Origin: Prochlorococcus sp. AG-409-D09
GTDB lineage: Bacteria; Cyanobacteriota; Cyanobacteriia; PCC-6307; Cyanobiaceae
NCBI GenBank assembly: GCA_003215935.1
Contig: QCJQ01000003.1
Location: 1 to 64,000 of the forward strand
Reading direction: 5' to 3'
Length of the DNA: 64,000 bases
Both the position numbers and the translations under genes were made by a program. The notes beneath the pieces are model-generated. The model searched no databases and was not told where the DNA came from. It saw only the letters and a list, made by a program, of their open reading frames with translations. Below, in pieces: positions 18,907 to 28,619 of this stretch (within the stretch, counting starts at the first letter, position 1; every line of letters begins with the position of its first letter).

Positions 18907-20709
18907 ATTAAGTTTAAGTACTGCCATAAAAGCCTCTTGAGGTACATCTACTTTGCCCATTGACTTCATACGTTTTTTACCTTTGGCTTGTTTTTTAAGT
19001 AATTTTTTCTTCCTGGAAATATCTCCACCATAACATTTAGCTAAAACATCTTTACGTAAAGCACTAATGCTTTCACTAGCAATAATTCTGCTTCCAATAG
19101 ATGCTTGTAATGGAATTTTAAACTGTTGCTTCGGTATCAATTCTTTTAATTTCTCTACAAGTCCTCGGCCTACCCCATAAGCTTTTTCTCTATGAACAAT
19201 TGTCGTAAGTGGGTCAGCTTTCTCTGCATTAATCAACACATCTAATCGAACTAAATCATTTTTTCTATAACCAATTAAATGGTATTCCATAGAAGCATAT
19301 CCTTTTGTTCTACTCTTCATTTGATCAAAAAAATCCGTGACAACTTCTGCCAATGGAATCTCATAGATCAGGGTAACTCTGTCAGTAGTTATGTATTTCA
19401 TATCAACAAAGTCTCCCCTTCGATCCTGACAAAGCCCCATTAATGTTCCATTGTATTCATTAGGCGCATAAATTTCCATTCTTACGTAAGGCTCCTCTAT
19501 ATATTCACGTTTCTGTGGATCTGGAAGAGTCGCAGGATTATCTATCATAACTACATCTCCATTAATTAATTGAACTTGATAAATAACTGATGGAGCAGTC
19601 ACGATTAAATCCAAATCATATTCTCGCTCTAAACGTTCTTGAACTATTTCCATATGAAGAAGTCCTAGAAATCCACAACGAAAACCAAAACCCATTGCAC
19701 TACTAGTTTCAGGCTCATACTTAAGCGCTGCATCTGAAAGCTGCAATTTATCCAATGATTCTCTTAAATCAGGGTATTGATCCGCATCAGTAGGGAACAG
19801 GCCACAAAACACCATTGGTTTAGCCTCTGTATAGCCAGGCAATGGCTCCAAAGCAGGATCATTCAACAAAGTTATAGTGTCTCCAACACGTGCATCTGAA
19901 ACAGCTTTAATTGACGCAGCCAAATAGCCAACTTCTCCTGCATGCAATTCATCTGCCTTGCACTGATCTGGAGCCATTACACCTATTTCATCAAGTTCAT
20001 AACTCTGTTTACTTGCCATTAATAATATCTTGTCTTTATGTGCTAAGCGACCACTAATCACACGAAAGTATACGATGACTCCTCTATATGAGTCGTAATA
20101 AGAGTCAAAAATAAGAGCCTTAGTCTTTTGCCCAAAGTCTTCTGTTGGAGGAGGGATTCTATCAACGATAGATTGAAGAATTTCTGAAATACCAAGACCT
20201 GTTTTTGCAGAACACGATATTGCATTTGTAACATCAAGACCAATAATGGATTCGATTTCTTGTTTAATCCTTTCGGGATCAGCACCAGGTAAGTCAATTT
20301 TATTTAATACAGGAATAATTTCTAAATCATTCTCCAAAGCTAAATAAACATTTGCCAATGTTTGAGCTTCAACTCCTTGACTAGCATCAACGACAAGCAG
20401 TGCTCCTTCACAAGCTTGCAGAGACCGACTTACTTCATAGGAAAAGTCGACATGACCTGGAGTATCAATAAGGTTCAGGACATATTCTTGTTGATCATTA
20501 GCTATATAATTCATTCTGGCAGCTTGTAATTTAATAGTTATGCCTCTTTCTCTTTCAATATCCATATTGTCTAAAAATTGATCCTGCATATCCCTAGTCG
20601 CAACTGTTCCTGTTTCCTGCAGAAGCCTATCTGCAAGTGTTGACTTGCCGTGATCTATATGAGCAATTATGCAAAAGTTTCTCAAACGAGAAACAGGAAA
20701 TTTTGTCAT
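18901..20709 (-). CDS. lepA: Elongation factor 4 (back-translocating GTPase LepA)
   Basis: A 602-aa translational GTPase. G1 is [16 protein letters not shown]2 is [15 protein letters not shown]3 is [14 protein letters not shown] and G4 is [13 protein letters not shown]. The EF4-specific C-terminal domain is present ([27 protein letters not shown]). The length matches the family. The protein acts on stalled or mistranslocated ribosomes. Its stop overlaps the ATTT repeat. Confidence 0.98.
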   Translation of the reverse strand: MTKFPVSRLRNFCIIAHIDHGKSTLADRLLQETGTVATRDMQDQFLDNMDIERERGITIKLQAARMNYIANDQQEYVLNLIDTPGHVDFSYEVSRSLQACEGALLVVDASQGVEAQTLANVYLALENDLEIIPVLNKIDLPGADPERIKQEIESIIGLDVTNAISCSAKTGLGISEILQSIVDRIPPPTEDFGQKTKALIFDSYYDSYRGVIVYFRVISGRLAHKDKILLMASKQSYELDEIGVMAPDQCKADELHAGEVGYLAASIKAVSDARVGDTITLLNDPALEPLPGYTEAKPMVFCGLFPTDADQYPDLRESLDKLQLSDAALKYEPETSSAMGFGFRCGFLGLLHMEIVQERLEREYDLDLIVTAPSVIYQVQLINGDVVMIDNPATLPDPQKREYIEEPYVRMEIYAPNEYNGTLMGLCQDRRGDFVDMKYITTDRVTLIYEIPLAEVVTDFFDQMKSRTKGYASMEYHLIGYRKNDLVRLDVLINAEKADPLTTIVHREKAYGVGRGLVEKLKELIPKQQFKIPLQASIGSRIIASESISALRKDVLAKCYGGDISRKKKLLKKQAKGKKRMKSMGKVDVPQEAFMAVLKLNK

Positions 20710-20796
20710 GCTTTAATTTTTCCCTTGTGTTGTCTCAACCTCAATTCATAAAATTTAAAAATTCATTTAAAACTTGAATTACGAGAGGTTGGTAAA

Positions 20797-22296
20797 TCAT
20801 TTTCCTGGCTCCAATCCAAGAATAGAATCATTACGATCCCTTATAGCAATAAATGAGCTGACATCTTTACGAAGGTTTTTCCCGAAAGTAGGCAACAACT
20901 GCTTAAGTTTATTCTTCCATGGTTCAGAAGACATTTTATCAGCCCAACATTTCTGCAAGACTTCAAGCATGATTGAAACCGCAGTACTAGCACCTGGAGA
21001 GGCTCCTAATAATACAGCCAATGAACCATCAGAAGAAGATACAACTTCTGTCCCCATTTTCAATATCCCACCCTCTTTAGTATTTTTAATTATTTGAACT
21101 CTTTGACCTGCTATCGACAAATTCCAATCATTTGAATTAACACTAGGTAAGAAATTACGAAGAGAATCAATGCGATCACTATTATTAAGTTTTAATTGGT
21201 CAATTAAATACTTTGCTAGATCAAAATTCTTAATACCTGCCTGAATTATTGGATAAAAGTTATTTGAATTAACAGAAGAAAAAAGATCCCATATAGAACC
21301 ATGCTTTAAGAATTTTGTGGAAAATCCTGCAAATGGACCGAAAAGCAATGACCGGGAACCTCCAATCCATCGTGTATCTAAATGTGGTACGGACATTGGA
21401 GGTGCTCCTAGATTTGCCTTCCCATAAACCTTTGCATTATGAAGTTCAGTCACACTCGATTCTTTACATACGAGCCACTGTCCACTAACAGGAAACCCTC
21501 CATATTCTCTACCTTCGGGAATACCAGATTTCTGTAAAAGTGTTAAAGCCCCTCCTCCAGCCCCAAGAAAAACGAATGGGGCGCAAATCAACTGGGATTG
21601 TGTACCCCTTTGAAGTTCTAACTGCCATTGACCTTCCAAGCTACTTTGTAAATCTAAAACTTCTGTGGAGAAAAGGAATTGAATAGAATCAGATTCTTCT
21701 ATGCTATCCAAATAAGCTAAGGTTAGCTCCCCAAAATCAATATCTGTTCCTCTGCGAATTCTCGTAGCGGCAATCTTCTCAGAAAGTTCTCGTCCATCTA
21801 TTACTAATGGCATCCATGAATAAAGCTCTTCTAGGTCAGTACTCCATTCCATCGATGCAAATGCATATTCAGAACTAAGTGCCTCATAACGAGACCTCAG
21901 AAAATCAACATCATCCGCTCCAAAGACAACGCTTATATGGGGCAAATTATTCAAAAACTTTTTCGGTGAAAGTTTCCCTGATTCTGATAAAGAAGCCCAG
22001 AAGTCGAGACTTTGCTCAAAAGCTAAATTTATTTGAAGAGCTTTACCAATATCAATAGAGCCATCAGCCCTTATAGGTGTGTAATTAAGTTCGCAATTTG
22101 CAGCATGTCCCGTCCCAGCATTATTCATTGCATGACTGCTTTCTAGACCTGGAGCATCTAATCTTTCAACAATCAAAATCCTTAAGTCAGGCTCAAGCTC
22201 GTGCAGCAAAGCTGCCAACGTTGTACTCATGATCCCAGCACCGACAAGCACTGCGTCATAATTATTTTCTGAACCAAGAACGTTAGTCAAATACAC
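20797..22296 (-). CDS. mqo: Malate:quinone oxidoreductase
   Basis: A 499-aa FAD-dependent membrane-associated dehydrogenase oxidising malate to oxaloacetate with electrons to the quinone pool. The N-terminal FAD site is [18 protein letters not shown]. Family blocks [38 protein letters not shown] and the C-terminal [19 protein letters not shown] are all clear. It is important in organisms with an incomplete TCA cycle. It is divergent from nfu with ~73 bp between starts. Confidence 0.96.
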   Translation of the reverse strand: MYLTNVLGSENNYDAVLVGAGIMSTTLAALLHELEPDLRILIVERLDAPGLESSHAMNNAGTGHAANCELNYTPIRADGSIDIGKALQINLAFEQSLDFWASLSESGKLSPKKFLNNLPHISVVFGADDVDFLRSRYEALSSEYAFASMEWSTDLEELYSWMPLVIDGRELSEKIAATRIRRGTDIDFGELTLAYLDSIEESDSIQFLFSTEVLDLQSSLEGQWQLELQRGTQSQLICAPFVFLGAGGGALTLLQKSGIPEGREYGGFPVSGQWLVCKESSVTELHNAKVYGKANLGAPPMSVPHLDTRWIGGSRSLLFGPFAGFSTKFLKHGSIWDLFSSVNSNNFYPIIQAGIKNFDLAKYLIDQLKLNNSDRIDSLRNFLPSVNSNDWNLSIAGQRVQIIKNTKEGGILKMGTEVVSSSDGSLAVLLGASPGASTAVSIMLEVLQKCWADKMSSEPWKNKLKQLLPTFGKNLRKDVSSFIAIRDRNDSILGLEPGK

Positions 22297-22369
22297 AAAT
22301 TAATCTTCTCTATTGCACAGATGTTGTATTAACTAACTAAGCTACACGCAGACAGGATCAAAAACTCCA

Positions 22370-22615
22370 ATGAGCAATGAAACTTTGCCCCTCACCCATG
22401 AGAATGTAGAAACAGTGCTAGATGAATTAAGACCATTCCTTCTCGCAGATGGAGGAAATGTAGAGGTAGCTGAAATTGACGGTCCTATAGTAAAAGTAAG
22501 GCTTCAAGGGGCATGTGGCAGTTGCCCCAGCAGTACGATGACTCTAAAAATGGGAATAGAGAGGAAGTTGCGCGAAATGATTCCTGAAGTTAATGAAGTA
22601 ATTCAAGTTTTATAA
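22370..22615 (+). CDS. nfu: NifU-like (Nfu) iron-sulfur cluster scaffold
   Basis: An 81-aa protein consisting only of the NifU C-terminal domain. The cluster-binding motif is [18 protein letters not shown]. In cyanobacteria such single-domain Nfu proteins assemble or carry 4Fe-4S clusters for photosystem I. The start ATG 22370 gives [24 protein letters not shown], the expected helix. A weak 6-bp stem (GCTAAA/TTTAGC, 22621-22636) follows and may serve as a terminator. Confidence 0.93.
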   Translation: MSNETLPLTHENVETVLDELRPFLLADGGNVEVAEIDGPIVKVRLQGACGSCPSSTMTLKMGIERKLREMIPEVNEVIQVL

Positions 22616-22712
22616 AAGAGGCTAAATACATTTAGCAATAAAAATAATAAACTAAATTTTCAATAAAAACATATAGATTATAAATAAAATAGTTATGCCT
22701 CTATAAAAATAA

Positions 22713-22964
22713 CTATGACAGTTCCCTTTTTATGACTGATTTATAATCTAAACAATCTAATGGTAAACCATTATATATAAGTATTCCTAGAGGAGCAAAA
22801 ATTCCAATAGTGAAAATCAAGTTTGAGATACTCAAACCAAATAATTTAAAAAAGTAAGTTATTCCATAAAGTACAACTAGATAAGAATGTAAAAATAAAA
22901 ATTCCTTTGGCTTCTGGACTGGCCATCTAAGGAAAGTACCTGCAAAGAACAATACTCCTTTCAT
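22713..22964 (-). CDS. Small two-TM membrane protein, hypothetical
   Basis: An 83-aa protein from ATG 22964 (MKGVLFFAGTFLRWPVQKPKEF); the track's TTG start adds five residues. Two hydrophobic segments are seen, SYLVVLYGITYFFKLFG and SNLIFTIGIFAPLGILIY, with a polar C-terminal tail. I do not recognise the family. The composition looks like a true gene rather than a shadow, and no competing frame exists. Confidence 0.5.
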   Translation of the reverse strand: MKGVLFFAGTFLRWPVQKPKEFLFLHSYLVVLYGITYFFKLFGLSISNLIFTIGIFAPLGILIYNGLPLDCLDYKSVIKRELS

Positions 22965-23026
22965 CTTTAATAAACCCAAATCTTGTGAACTGGAAATTCA
23001 ACAAAAGGATATCATCCTTATGATGA

Positions 23027-23140
23027 AACTTATCCAATAATGTTGGTTGGGAAGCTTACTATCAAGTGAGACCAAAGGATAATCTATACGGCTGGAAGCA
23101 AAATTTTATTTACAAAAGTGTAAAAAATGCTTTCCTTTAA
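23027..23140 (+). pseudogene. Possible decayed reading frame without start codon
   Basis: This 37-codon open stretch ends at TAA 23138-23140 and encodes protein-like sequence (SNNVGWEAYYQVRPKDNLYG, then WKQNFIYKSVKNAF), but it has no ATG, GTG or TTG start. An ATG in another frame lies just upstream (23024-23026). The residue content (Trp, Tyr, Arg, Gly) is unusual for random AT-rich intergenic DNA. It may be the 3' remnant of a gene or a frameshifted small gene. Confidence 0.3.
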
Positions 23141-23170
23141 AGTCTCTTAAACTAGCTCAAAAAGATTATA

Positions 23171-23311
23171 TTAACTTCTCTTCATAAAATTCCTTTCATT
23201 GATTTCTGATTCTAATTTTTTCATTTTCTGTTTCCACCAAAGTGTGGCAATAAAAACCCAAGCAAAAAAAGCAACTAAAATTGCAATACTTGCTGAATAA
23301 TCCATAGTCAT
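23171..23311 (-). CDS. Small single-TM protein, hypothetical
   Basis: A 46-aa ORF below the track cutoff. The sequence begins MTMDYSASIAILVAFFAWVF and continues with IATLWWKQKMKKLES and a charged C-terminus. It has one N-out membrane helix followed by a positively charged amphipathic tail, like many small thylakoid or plasma membrane subunits. There is no family recognition. The start ATG 23311 (or the second ATG two codons in) follows an AT-rich leader. Confidence 0.5.
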   Translation of the reverse strand: MTMDYSASIAILVAFFAWVFIATLWWKQKMKKLESEINERNFMKRS

Positions 23312-23646
23312 TAATTAAAAGTCAAGCAAAGTAAAATATATATTTTGAAATCTATTTATATCGAAGATTAAATTCATAGATTTTAATTAGATAAAAAGTA
23401 ATTAATAATATCAATATAACCAAATACCATAATATTCTCCTAGCAAGTTAACCCTATTTAATCTCTTTTAATAAACTCAATCCAATAGCACCTATTATCA
23501 AAAGGTATTTATATAAAGAGTTCTACACATAATTCAATTTATGATAGAGAATAAATACTCTGCAAGAATATTAAAACATGTTCAAGATATCGATTATTTC
23601 TAGAAACGGGATTCAAAGATTATTTAATTAATTTATTTAGACTCTA
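23312..23646. other. Noncoding AT-rich spacer
   Basis: About 335 bp between the small TM gene and the NicO-like gene, both of which read leftward. Stops are frequent in all frames I examined and I see no RNA gene or clear hairpin. Confidence 0.5.
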
Positions 23647-24315
23647 CTAAAATAAGTTTACTGAGGTCTTTTGAATCCAAAACAAGCCAATGACTATTGA
23701 AAGCCCTCCTGTTCCCCCCATCAGAAGGGAAGATAGATTATTTCCAAGTTTTCCAGACGCAATTGATATTCCTAAAACCACTGATGACATTGCAATAATT
23801 GATCCAAGTAAATAAGAAAACATATAAACAATAGCCAATATTGGAGGGAGTGCTAAAGCTGGGATTACCGCAAGCAAATGACTTGCGCCAGCTAAACCAT
23901 GAATAACTCCAAGCCCTGTAGCAGCATGTGTGTGTTTTCTATGAAATTTTCTGCCTAATAAATGAAAATGCACGTGCTCGTGACGAGGGCCTTCACCATG
24001 CCTATGCTTATGCAAATGAATATTTACGCCTAAAGAGGAACGAATTGCTAAAACACCTAATAATAAAAGTGTCAATCCAACAACAAACTCGGCTAAAGAA
24101 GACATTCTCTCAATATCAATAAGGTCTTTAGCTAAAATTGCCATTAATGAAAGTATCAAAACTCCTGTTGAATGTCCTAAACCCCAAGCCAAACCATCTT
24201 TTAAAGCAGATTTAGGGCTACTCATAGAATTAGGCGCCATAGCTACCAAATGATCTGCTCCACTAACAACGTGAACAGCCCCAGCAGCAAAACCTGTAAT
24301 TACACTAAATAGCAT
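23647..24315 (-). CDS. NicO/HupE-type nickel-cobalt transporter, probable
   Basis: A 222-aa membrane protein with about six segments and a central His-rich cytosolic loop (LHKHRHGEGPRHEHVHFHLLG, then RKFHRKHTH). The first segment has AGAVHVVSGADHLVAMAP and a later one GVIHGLAGASHLLAVIPAL, the paired H-x4-D/H motifs of the NicO/UreH/HupE superfamily. It is probably nickel uptake, since Prochlorococcus uses Ni superoxide dismutase and often urease. No urease or sodN gene is adjacent, so the substrate is inferred from the family. It sits in a gene-sparse area. Confidence 0.75.
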   Translation of the reverse strand: MLFSVITGFAAGAVHVVSGADHLVAMAPNSMSSPKSALKDGLAWGLGHSTGVLILSLMAILAKDLIDIERMSSLAEFVVGLTLLLLGVLAIRSSLGVNIHLHKHRHGEGPRHEHVHFHLLGRKFHRKHTHAATGLGVIHGLAGASHLLAVIPALALPPILAIVYMFSYLLGSIIAMSSVVLGISIASGKLGNNLSSLLMGGTGGLSIVIGLFWIQKTSVNLF

Positions 24316-24583
24316 GCAGGAAGAGAATGAACGTTAACTTGTTAAAGAAACCATCTCAATAAATTCATGAGATAGAACTCATCAAAGAAGATTTAATCAA
24401 CAAGAAAAAAGAATCAAGAGGTCTACCTGCCTCTTAACAATTCTTTAATTATTTAATATATCATTAAGAGAATTCATTTTATCAAAAAGTAAATATTAAT
24501 TATTTAAAAATATATAATTATATTTTTAGCTTAATTTTTTTAAATATAAATAAAATTAATTATCAATTGTAATTAAAGGATTT

Positions 24584-24778
24584 TTAAGATTTTCTTCCTC
24601 CATGCCCATGAGCTATTCCAAGTTCATGCATTTTAGCGTGTTCATCAATTGTATCTCTTAATTCTTTTGACCCAGGGCCAAATGAGGCATAAACTCCATA
24701 AGCTATGAAAGCAACCAGAAGAACTACTATCCCTCCAATAACTGTCAACAAAGTAGGATCAGCTGCTGTTGTTTCCAT
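24584..24778 (-). CDS. PsbN-like small membrane protein with His-rich tail
   Basis: A 64-aa protein from ATG 24778 (METTAADPTLLTVIGG); the track's longer start adds 14 residues. It has one membrane helix (VIGGIVVLLVAFIAYGVY) followed by ASFGPGSKELRDTIDEHAKM, which closely follows the PsbN pattern FGxxSxxLRDxxxEH. Unlike normal PsbN (about 43-50 aa), it continues HELGIAHGHGGRKS. PsbN is an assembly factor for the photosystem II reaction centre. psbH, the usual opposite-strand neighbour, is absent here, so it could be a paralogue. Confidence 0.5.
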   Translation of the reverse strand: METTAADPTLLTVIGGIVVLLVAFIAYGVYASFGPGSKELRDTIDEHAKMHELGIAHGHGGRKS

Positions 24779-24937
24779 TGGTAAAAATAAATTGAGATAT
24801 ATTCTACAAGATAAAAGCAAGAATCAAGGGTTGTTGAACCGAACAAGCAAAATATAAAAAGTCAATTAACGCTCCAATTAAAATTTCAAAGGCGACGTAA
24901 ATCTCAACAAGTCCCAATGATTAGCATTAAATATTTA

Positions 24938-25036
24938 CTACAAAGTTGAATTATACGCCAGCAATCCAAAAAATCCCAGTATCAATAAGATACTAGCTAT
25001 TCTGCTAAAAGTGATTGGGCCAAAATCTATCTTCAT
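24938..25036 (-). CDS. Micro-protein with one TM helix, hypothetical
   Basis: A 32-aa ORF (MKIDFGPITFSRIASILLI, then LGFFGLLAYNSTL) in the 356-bp gap 24779-25134, too short for the ORF track. It has a single strong membrane helix after a short polar N-terminus, the shape of small photosystem or cytochrome complex subunits. I could not match it to PetL, PetN, PsbM, PsaI or PsaM. The rest of the gap shows nothing. Confidence 0.4.
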   Translation of the reverse strand: MKIDFGPITFSRIASILLILGFFGLLAYNSTL

Positions 25037-25134
25037 TGGATTAGACAACTCTATTTAAATCATAAATCTTTTAAAAGCCTAGTTAGTATTATCTATTGAT
25101 TTTGTTAAAGTTATTAAAACCCTAAAATTCAAAC

Positions 25135-25458
25135 CTACATTGTCGATAAATCAACATCTGATATCCATTCCTCTCTAATAAGCAAATCATCTAAGAATTC
25201 ATTTAAATAAACATTAAAGATCTCCCTGTCAGGACAACTGTGTATTATGACTAAATTACCATCAGCATCAAGTTTATATTCGCCTTCTTCTGGCTTATGC
25301 CAATCATTCTCAACATGCTGAGGTTGATATCCAAGTAATTCAATATTCTCTTTATATCTTGCATGTATTGTGATATGAAGCATATATCTTTCATCAAACT
25401 TTCCATCATAACTCTCGTAAAAATCATCCCAAGAATTACCATTCACTTCAGAAGTCAT
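25135..25458 (-). CDS. Hypothetical acidic soluble protein
   Basis: A 107-aa protein very rich in Asp and Glu (WDDFYESYDGKFDERYMLHI, EFLDDLLIREEWISDVDLS). There is no signal peptide or membrane segment. The segment EGEYKLDADGNLVIIHSCPD looks like a beta hairpin. I do not recognise a domain. The frame is well formed, with ATG 25458, and its neighbours are spacers, so it is probably a real monocistronic gene. Confidence 0.55.
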   Translation of the reverse strand: MTSEVNGNSWDDFYESYDGKFDERYMLHITIHARYKENIELLGYQPQHVENDWHKPEEGEYKLDADGNLVIIHSCPDREIFNVYLNEFLDDLLIREEWISDVDLSTM

Positions 25459-25631
25459 CTAAGAAACCCTATAAGCAAGAGAATTATCATAAAATTTAAG
25501 CTCTTATAAGGAAGAAATAAGCAATTAAATAGTTTTATCAATAAACACATATATAAATGTATAAATTCTAAGTATAAAATTCTCCTTTTTAGAGCAAAGG
25601 AACCACCTTAAAAATAAAAATTCAATAAGTA

Positions 25632-25769
25632 TTATTTGTCGTTTAATGTATTATCTTTAACTTCAACAGATTTAGTTTTTTCAATTGATTTCAATGAATG
25701 TTCTATCTTTCCATTAAACATTACAACCCATTCCTGGGCTTTAATCTTATATTTATTGTCATCAGTCAT
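25632..25769 (-). CDS. Possible small protein or 3' gene remnant
   Basis: A 45-aa ORF (MTDDNKYKIKAQEWVVMFNG, KIEHSLKSIEKTKSVEV). The same frame is open for another ~20 codons upstream with protein-like residues (GTDSARNGSDLLVEGIVE) before a TGA, but without a start codon. This suggests either a short gene or the tail of a degraded one. It lies opposite the 87-aa plus-strand track ORF 25636-25899, which I take to be its shadow. The rest of 25459-25826 is noncoding. Confidence 0.35.
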   Translation of the reverse strand: MTDDNKYKIKAQEWVVMFNGKIEHSLKSIEKTKSVEVKDNTLNDK

Positions 25770-25826
25770 CTCTACTATTCCTTCAACAAGTAAATCAGAC
25801 CCATTTCTAGCAGAATCAGTGCCACC

Positions 25827-27080
25827 ATGTCACGCAATTCGCCATCAAAGACAATCTTTAATAATGAAAGCTCAGGTTTATTCAAGCCTAGGCAATTAGG
25901 CCTTAAAGAACTAATGCCCGCATTGCAAAACAAAATTTATTTTAATTATGGGGGACAAGGCCCGATACCTAATCCAGCTTTAGAATCTATTTTCAGAAGC
26001 TGGGAAAAGATACAAGAACTAGGACCTTTTACTAATAAGGTCTGGCCTTATATTGCTAACGAAATCATAGAAACAAAGAAAGATTTATCAAAAATCTGTG
26101 GAGTTGAACATAGCCGAATTGCTTTAACTGAGAATGTTACTAGTGGATGTGTTTATCCTCTGTGGGGGCTGCCTTTCAAAAAAGGGGAAAGAATTTTAAT
26201 TAGTGATTGCGAACACCCTGGCGTAGTAGCGGCTTGCAAAGAAATAGCTCTCAGAAAAGAGCTCAATATAGATATTCTTAAAGTTCGTCAACTAAGAAGG
26301 GGAATAGAAAACTCACAAGAAACAGAATTTGAAGTAATTCAAGCTTTAAAAAATTCTCTGCATAAAAATACAAAGTTAGTAGTTATTTCACATGTTCTAT
26401 GGAACACAGGACAACTAATACCTATAAGTGTGATATCAAACACACTAAAAAAACACCCTTCCAAGCCTTACTTATTAGTTGATGCTGCACAAAGTTTTGG
26501 GCAAATACCAATTGCTCAAGCATGTCAAAATTCTGATATCTATGCTTTCACAGGGCATAAATGGGCATGTGGACCAGAAGGGTTAGGAGGTGTAGTTCTA
26601 TCTGATCGCATAATCTTAGAGTCAAAGCCAACTCTTATTGGGTGGCGTAGCCTACAAAAAGAAGTAAGTATATACGAAGAGGGTATCACGCAGTTTCATA
26701 CCGATGGCAGACGGTTTGAAGTCGCAACTTCATGTATCCCTTTACTTTCAGGTTTGCGTTGTTCCTTAAAATTACTCAATGAAGAAGATAGTGTCTCACA
26801 AAGGTTGATAAAGATTCAAAAGTTAAGTCGATATTTATGGGATGGATTAAATGAAATGAAAAATGTAAAAACAGTTCTTAATGGAGCACCACCATGTGGT
26901 TTAGTAAGTTTTCACTTATTAAACCAAGAAGCAGACAATAAGCTCGTATCAGATCTAGGGAAACAAGATATCTGGATAAGAATTTTAGAAGATCCTGCCT
27001 GGTTACGTGCCTGTGTTCACGTAACCACCAATCAAAGCGAGATATCAGAACTTATTAGAGCTATAGGTCAAATAGTATAA
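25827..27080 (+). CDS. Class V aminotransferase-fold PLP enzyme (cyst(e)ine C-S lyase-like)
   Basis: A 417-aa PLP enzyme. The N-terminal region NKIYFNYGGQGPIPNPALESI and the PLP-lysine segment IYAFTGHKWACGPEGLGG match the cyanobacterial C-DES / NifS-like branch. The Asp for the pyridine nitrogen lies in LLVDAAQSFGQIPI. Such enzymes release sulfur from cystine or cysteine and can feed Fe-S assembly. The GHKWxCGPEG form favours C-DES over IscS. The start could be ATG 25827 or the in-frame ATG 25914, since the first ~29 residues are poorly conserved by eye. It ends 10 bp before convergent murE. Confidence 0.8.
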   Translation: MSRNSPSKTIFNNESSGLFKPRQLGLKELMPALQNKIYFNYGGQGPIPNPALESIFRSWEKIQELGPFTNKVWPYIANEIIETKKDLSKICGVEHSRIALTENVTSGCVYPLWGLPFKKGERILISDCEHPGVVAACKEIALRKELNIDILKVRQLRRGIENSQETEFEVIQALKNSLHKNTKLVVISHVLWNTGQLIPISVISNTLKKHPSKPYLLVDAAQSFGQIPIAQACQNSDIYAFTGHKWACGPEGLGGVVLSDRIILESKPTLIGWRSLQKEVSIYEEGITQFHTDGRRFEVATSCIPLLSGLRCSLKLLNEEDSVSQRLIKIQKLSRYLWDGLNEMKNVKTVLNGAPPCGLVSFHLLNQEADNKLVSDLGKQDIWIRILEDPAWLRACVHVTTNQSEISELIRAIGQIV

Positions 27081-27089
27081 AAAAATCAA

Positions 27090-28619
27090 TCAAGGGTTCG
27101 GTTTCATCATTAATGCCTTAACTACTTCTTTTTTATCATCAAAATACACCTTTTCTTCTCCGAAAATCTGATAATCTTCATGCCCCTTACCTGCAATTAA
27201 AACCACATCAGATCTATTGGCCATATTTATTGCCATTTTAATAGCATTAGAACGATTATTTTCAACATAAATCTCTTCAGTAGTATTAGTTCCTGATAAA
27301 ATGTCTTTGATTATACGACAAGGATCTTCAGTCCTAGGATTGTCAGAAGTTATAACCAACTTATCTGCATATTGAGAAGAGATTCTTCCCATCTGAGATC
27401 TTTTACTTCGGTCTCTATCACCTCCACAACCAAAAACACAAATCAAGCTACCGGAGCAAAACGGTCTCAAAGAAGTAAGCACTTTTAATAAGGCATCAGG
27501 AGTATGTGCGTAATCCACCAAAACAGTAGGATGAGTAGATGAATTTTTTATATTGTCTACACTTACTCGATCCATTCGACCATTAACTCCCGGGAAATCG
27601 GGAATAGCTCCTAAAAGTGCCTTCAATGGTAATCCATGCTGGAGCAAAACACCTACAGATTGAAGAACATTCATTACATTAAACTCTCCAATCAAAGGAG
27701 ATTTAAAATGCCCTGATCCAACTGGACTATGAAAAACCCCCTTTGCTCCATCAGTATTCATTACCAAATCTGTTACATAAAGTTCAGCTTTAAATCTCTC
27801 TGCGACTTTTGGGTTTAACGAACTTTTCCAACAGTCATTACCCAGTTTCTTTGCTAATTTCCTACCCCATAAATTATCTATATTTACAATTGAGTTAGGC
27901 CTATTATCAACAGCAAGAAATGGCTCCTTAAAAAGAAGTGCTTTGGTTTCAAAGTACTCTTCAATTGAATGGTGATAATCAAGGTGATCTTGAGTTAAGT
28001 TGCTAAAAACTGCACCTGAAAATCTACAACCTGCAATACGATTTTGTGCTAATGAATGAGAGCTTACCTCCATAGCTGCAAATTGAACATTTGATTTAGA
28101 CACTTTTGCAAGCTTAAATTGTAAGGATGTTGCAAATTCAGTTGTATGAATCGCAATCTCACTATGTAATGGCCATCTATTTACTAATGTGCCAAATAAT
28201 GCGGATGGTTTACCTAGCGAATTGCTTAAATATTCGATCAAATGTGTAATTGTTGTTTTCCCATTAGTACCCGTCACTCCAATTAAATTAATTTTTGATG
28301 AAGGATAATTCCAAAAAGCTGATGCTAATTCACCAATCCATTTTTCAATAGGGTCAGGCAAAAAAATAACAGCATCTTTTATCGTAGGGGAGTTAAAGTC
28401 AAAAGCAGCTTTACTAATGACACAAGCAACTGCACCAGCTTTTTTTGCTTGAGGCCAAAAACTGCCTCCATCAACTTTTTGACCAGGTAAACCTAAAAAT
28501 AAAGTGTTTTTATTAATTAAACGAGAGTCAGATGCAAGATTTTCTATTAAAGGATTTGGCAGTCCAGATGGAATCTTAATTCCAACAATTTCTAAAAGTT
28601 CATGAAATTTATAACTCAT
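27090..28619 (-). CDS. murE: UDP-N-acetylmuramoyl-L-alanyl-D-glutamate--2,6-diaminopimelate ligase
   Basis: A 509-aa Mur ligase adding the third residue to the peptidoglycan stem peptide. The ATP site is GVTGTNGKTTITHLIEY. The central domain has EVSSHSLAQNRIAG and DHLDYHHSIEEYF. The specificity motif DNPRTEDP indicates meso-diaminopimelate rather than lysine. Its start overlaps the glutaredoxin-like gene by 11 bp, so the two are probably in one operon with yidD upstream. Confidence 0.97.
   Translation of the reverse strand: MSYKFHELLEIVGIKIPSGLPNPLIENLASDSRLINKNTLFLGLPGQKVDGGSFWPQAKKAGAVACVISKAAFDFNSPTIKDAVIFLPDPIEKWIGELASAFWNYPSSKINLIGVTGTNGKTTITHLIEYLSNSLGKPSALFGTLVNRWPLHSEIAIHTTEFATSLQFKLAKVSKSNVQFAAMEVSSHSLAQNRIAGCRFSGAVFSNLTQDHLDYHHSIEEYFETKALLFKEPFLAVDNRPNSIVNIDNLWGRKLAKKLGNDCWKSSLNPKVAERFKAELYVTDLVMNTDGAKGVFHSPVGSGHFKSPLIGEFNVMNVLQSVGVLLQHGLPLKALLGAIPDFPGVNGRMDRVSVDNIKNSSTHPTVLVDYAHTPDALLKVLTSLRPFCSGSLICVFGCGGDRDRSKRSQMGRISSQYADKLVITSDNPRTEDPCRIIKDILSGTNTTEEIYVENNRSNAIKMAINMANRSDVVLIAGKGHEDYQIFGEEKVYFDDKKEVVKALMMKPNP

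Noticed and set aside
22621-22636. Small hairpin after nfu as a terminator
   Set aside because: The stem is only 6-7 bp with a tiny loop and there is no T-run, so I mention it only in the nfu entry.
25636-25899. 87-aa plus-strand ORF
   Set aside because: It overlaps the PLP enzyme start and reads as the shadow of the minus-strand frame 25632-25769.
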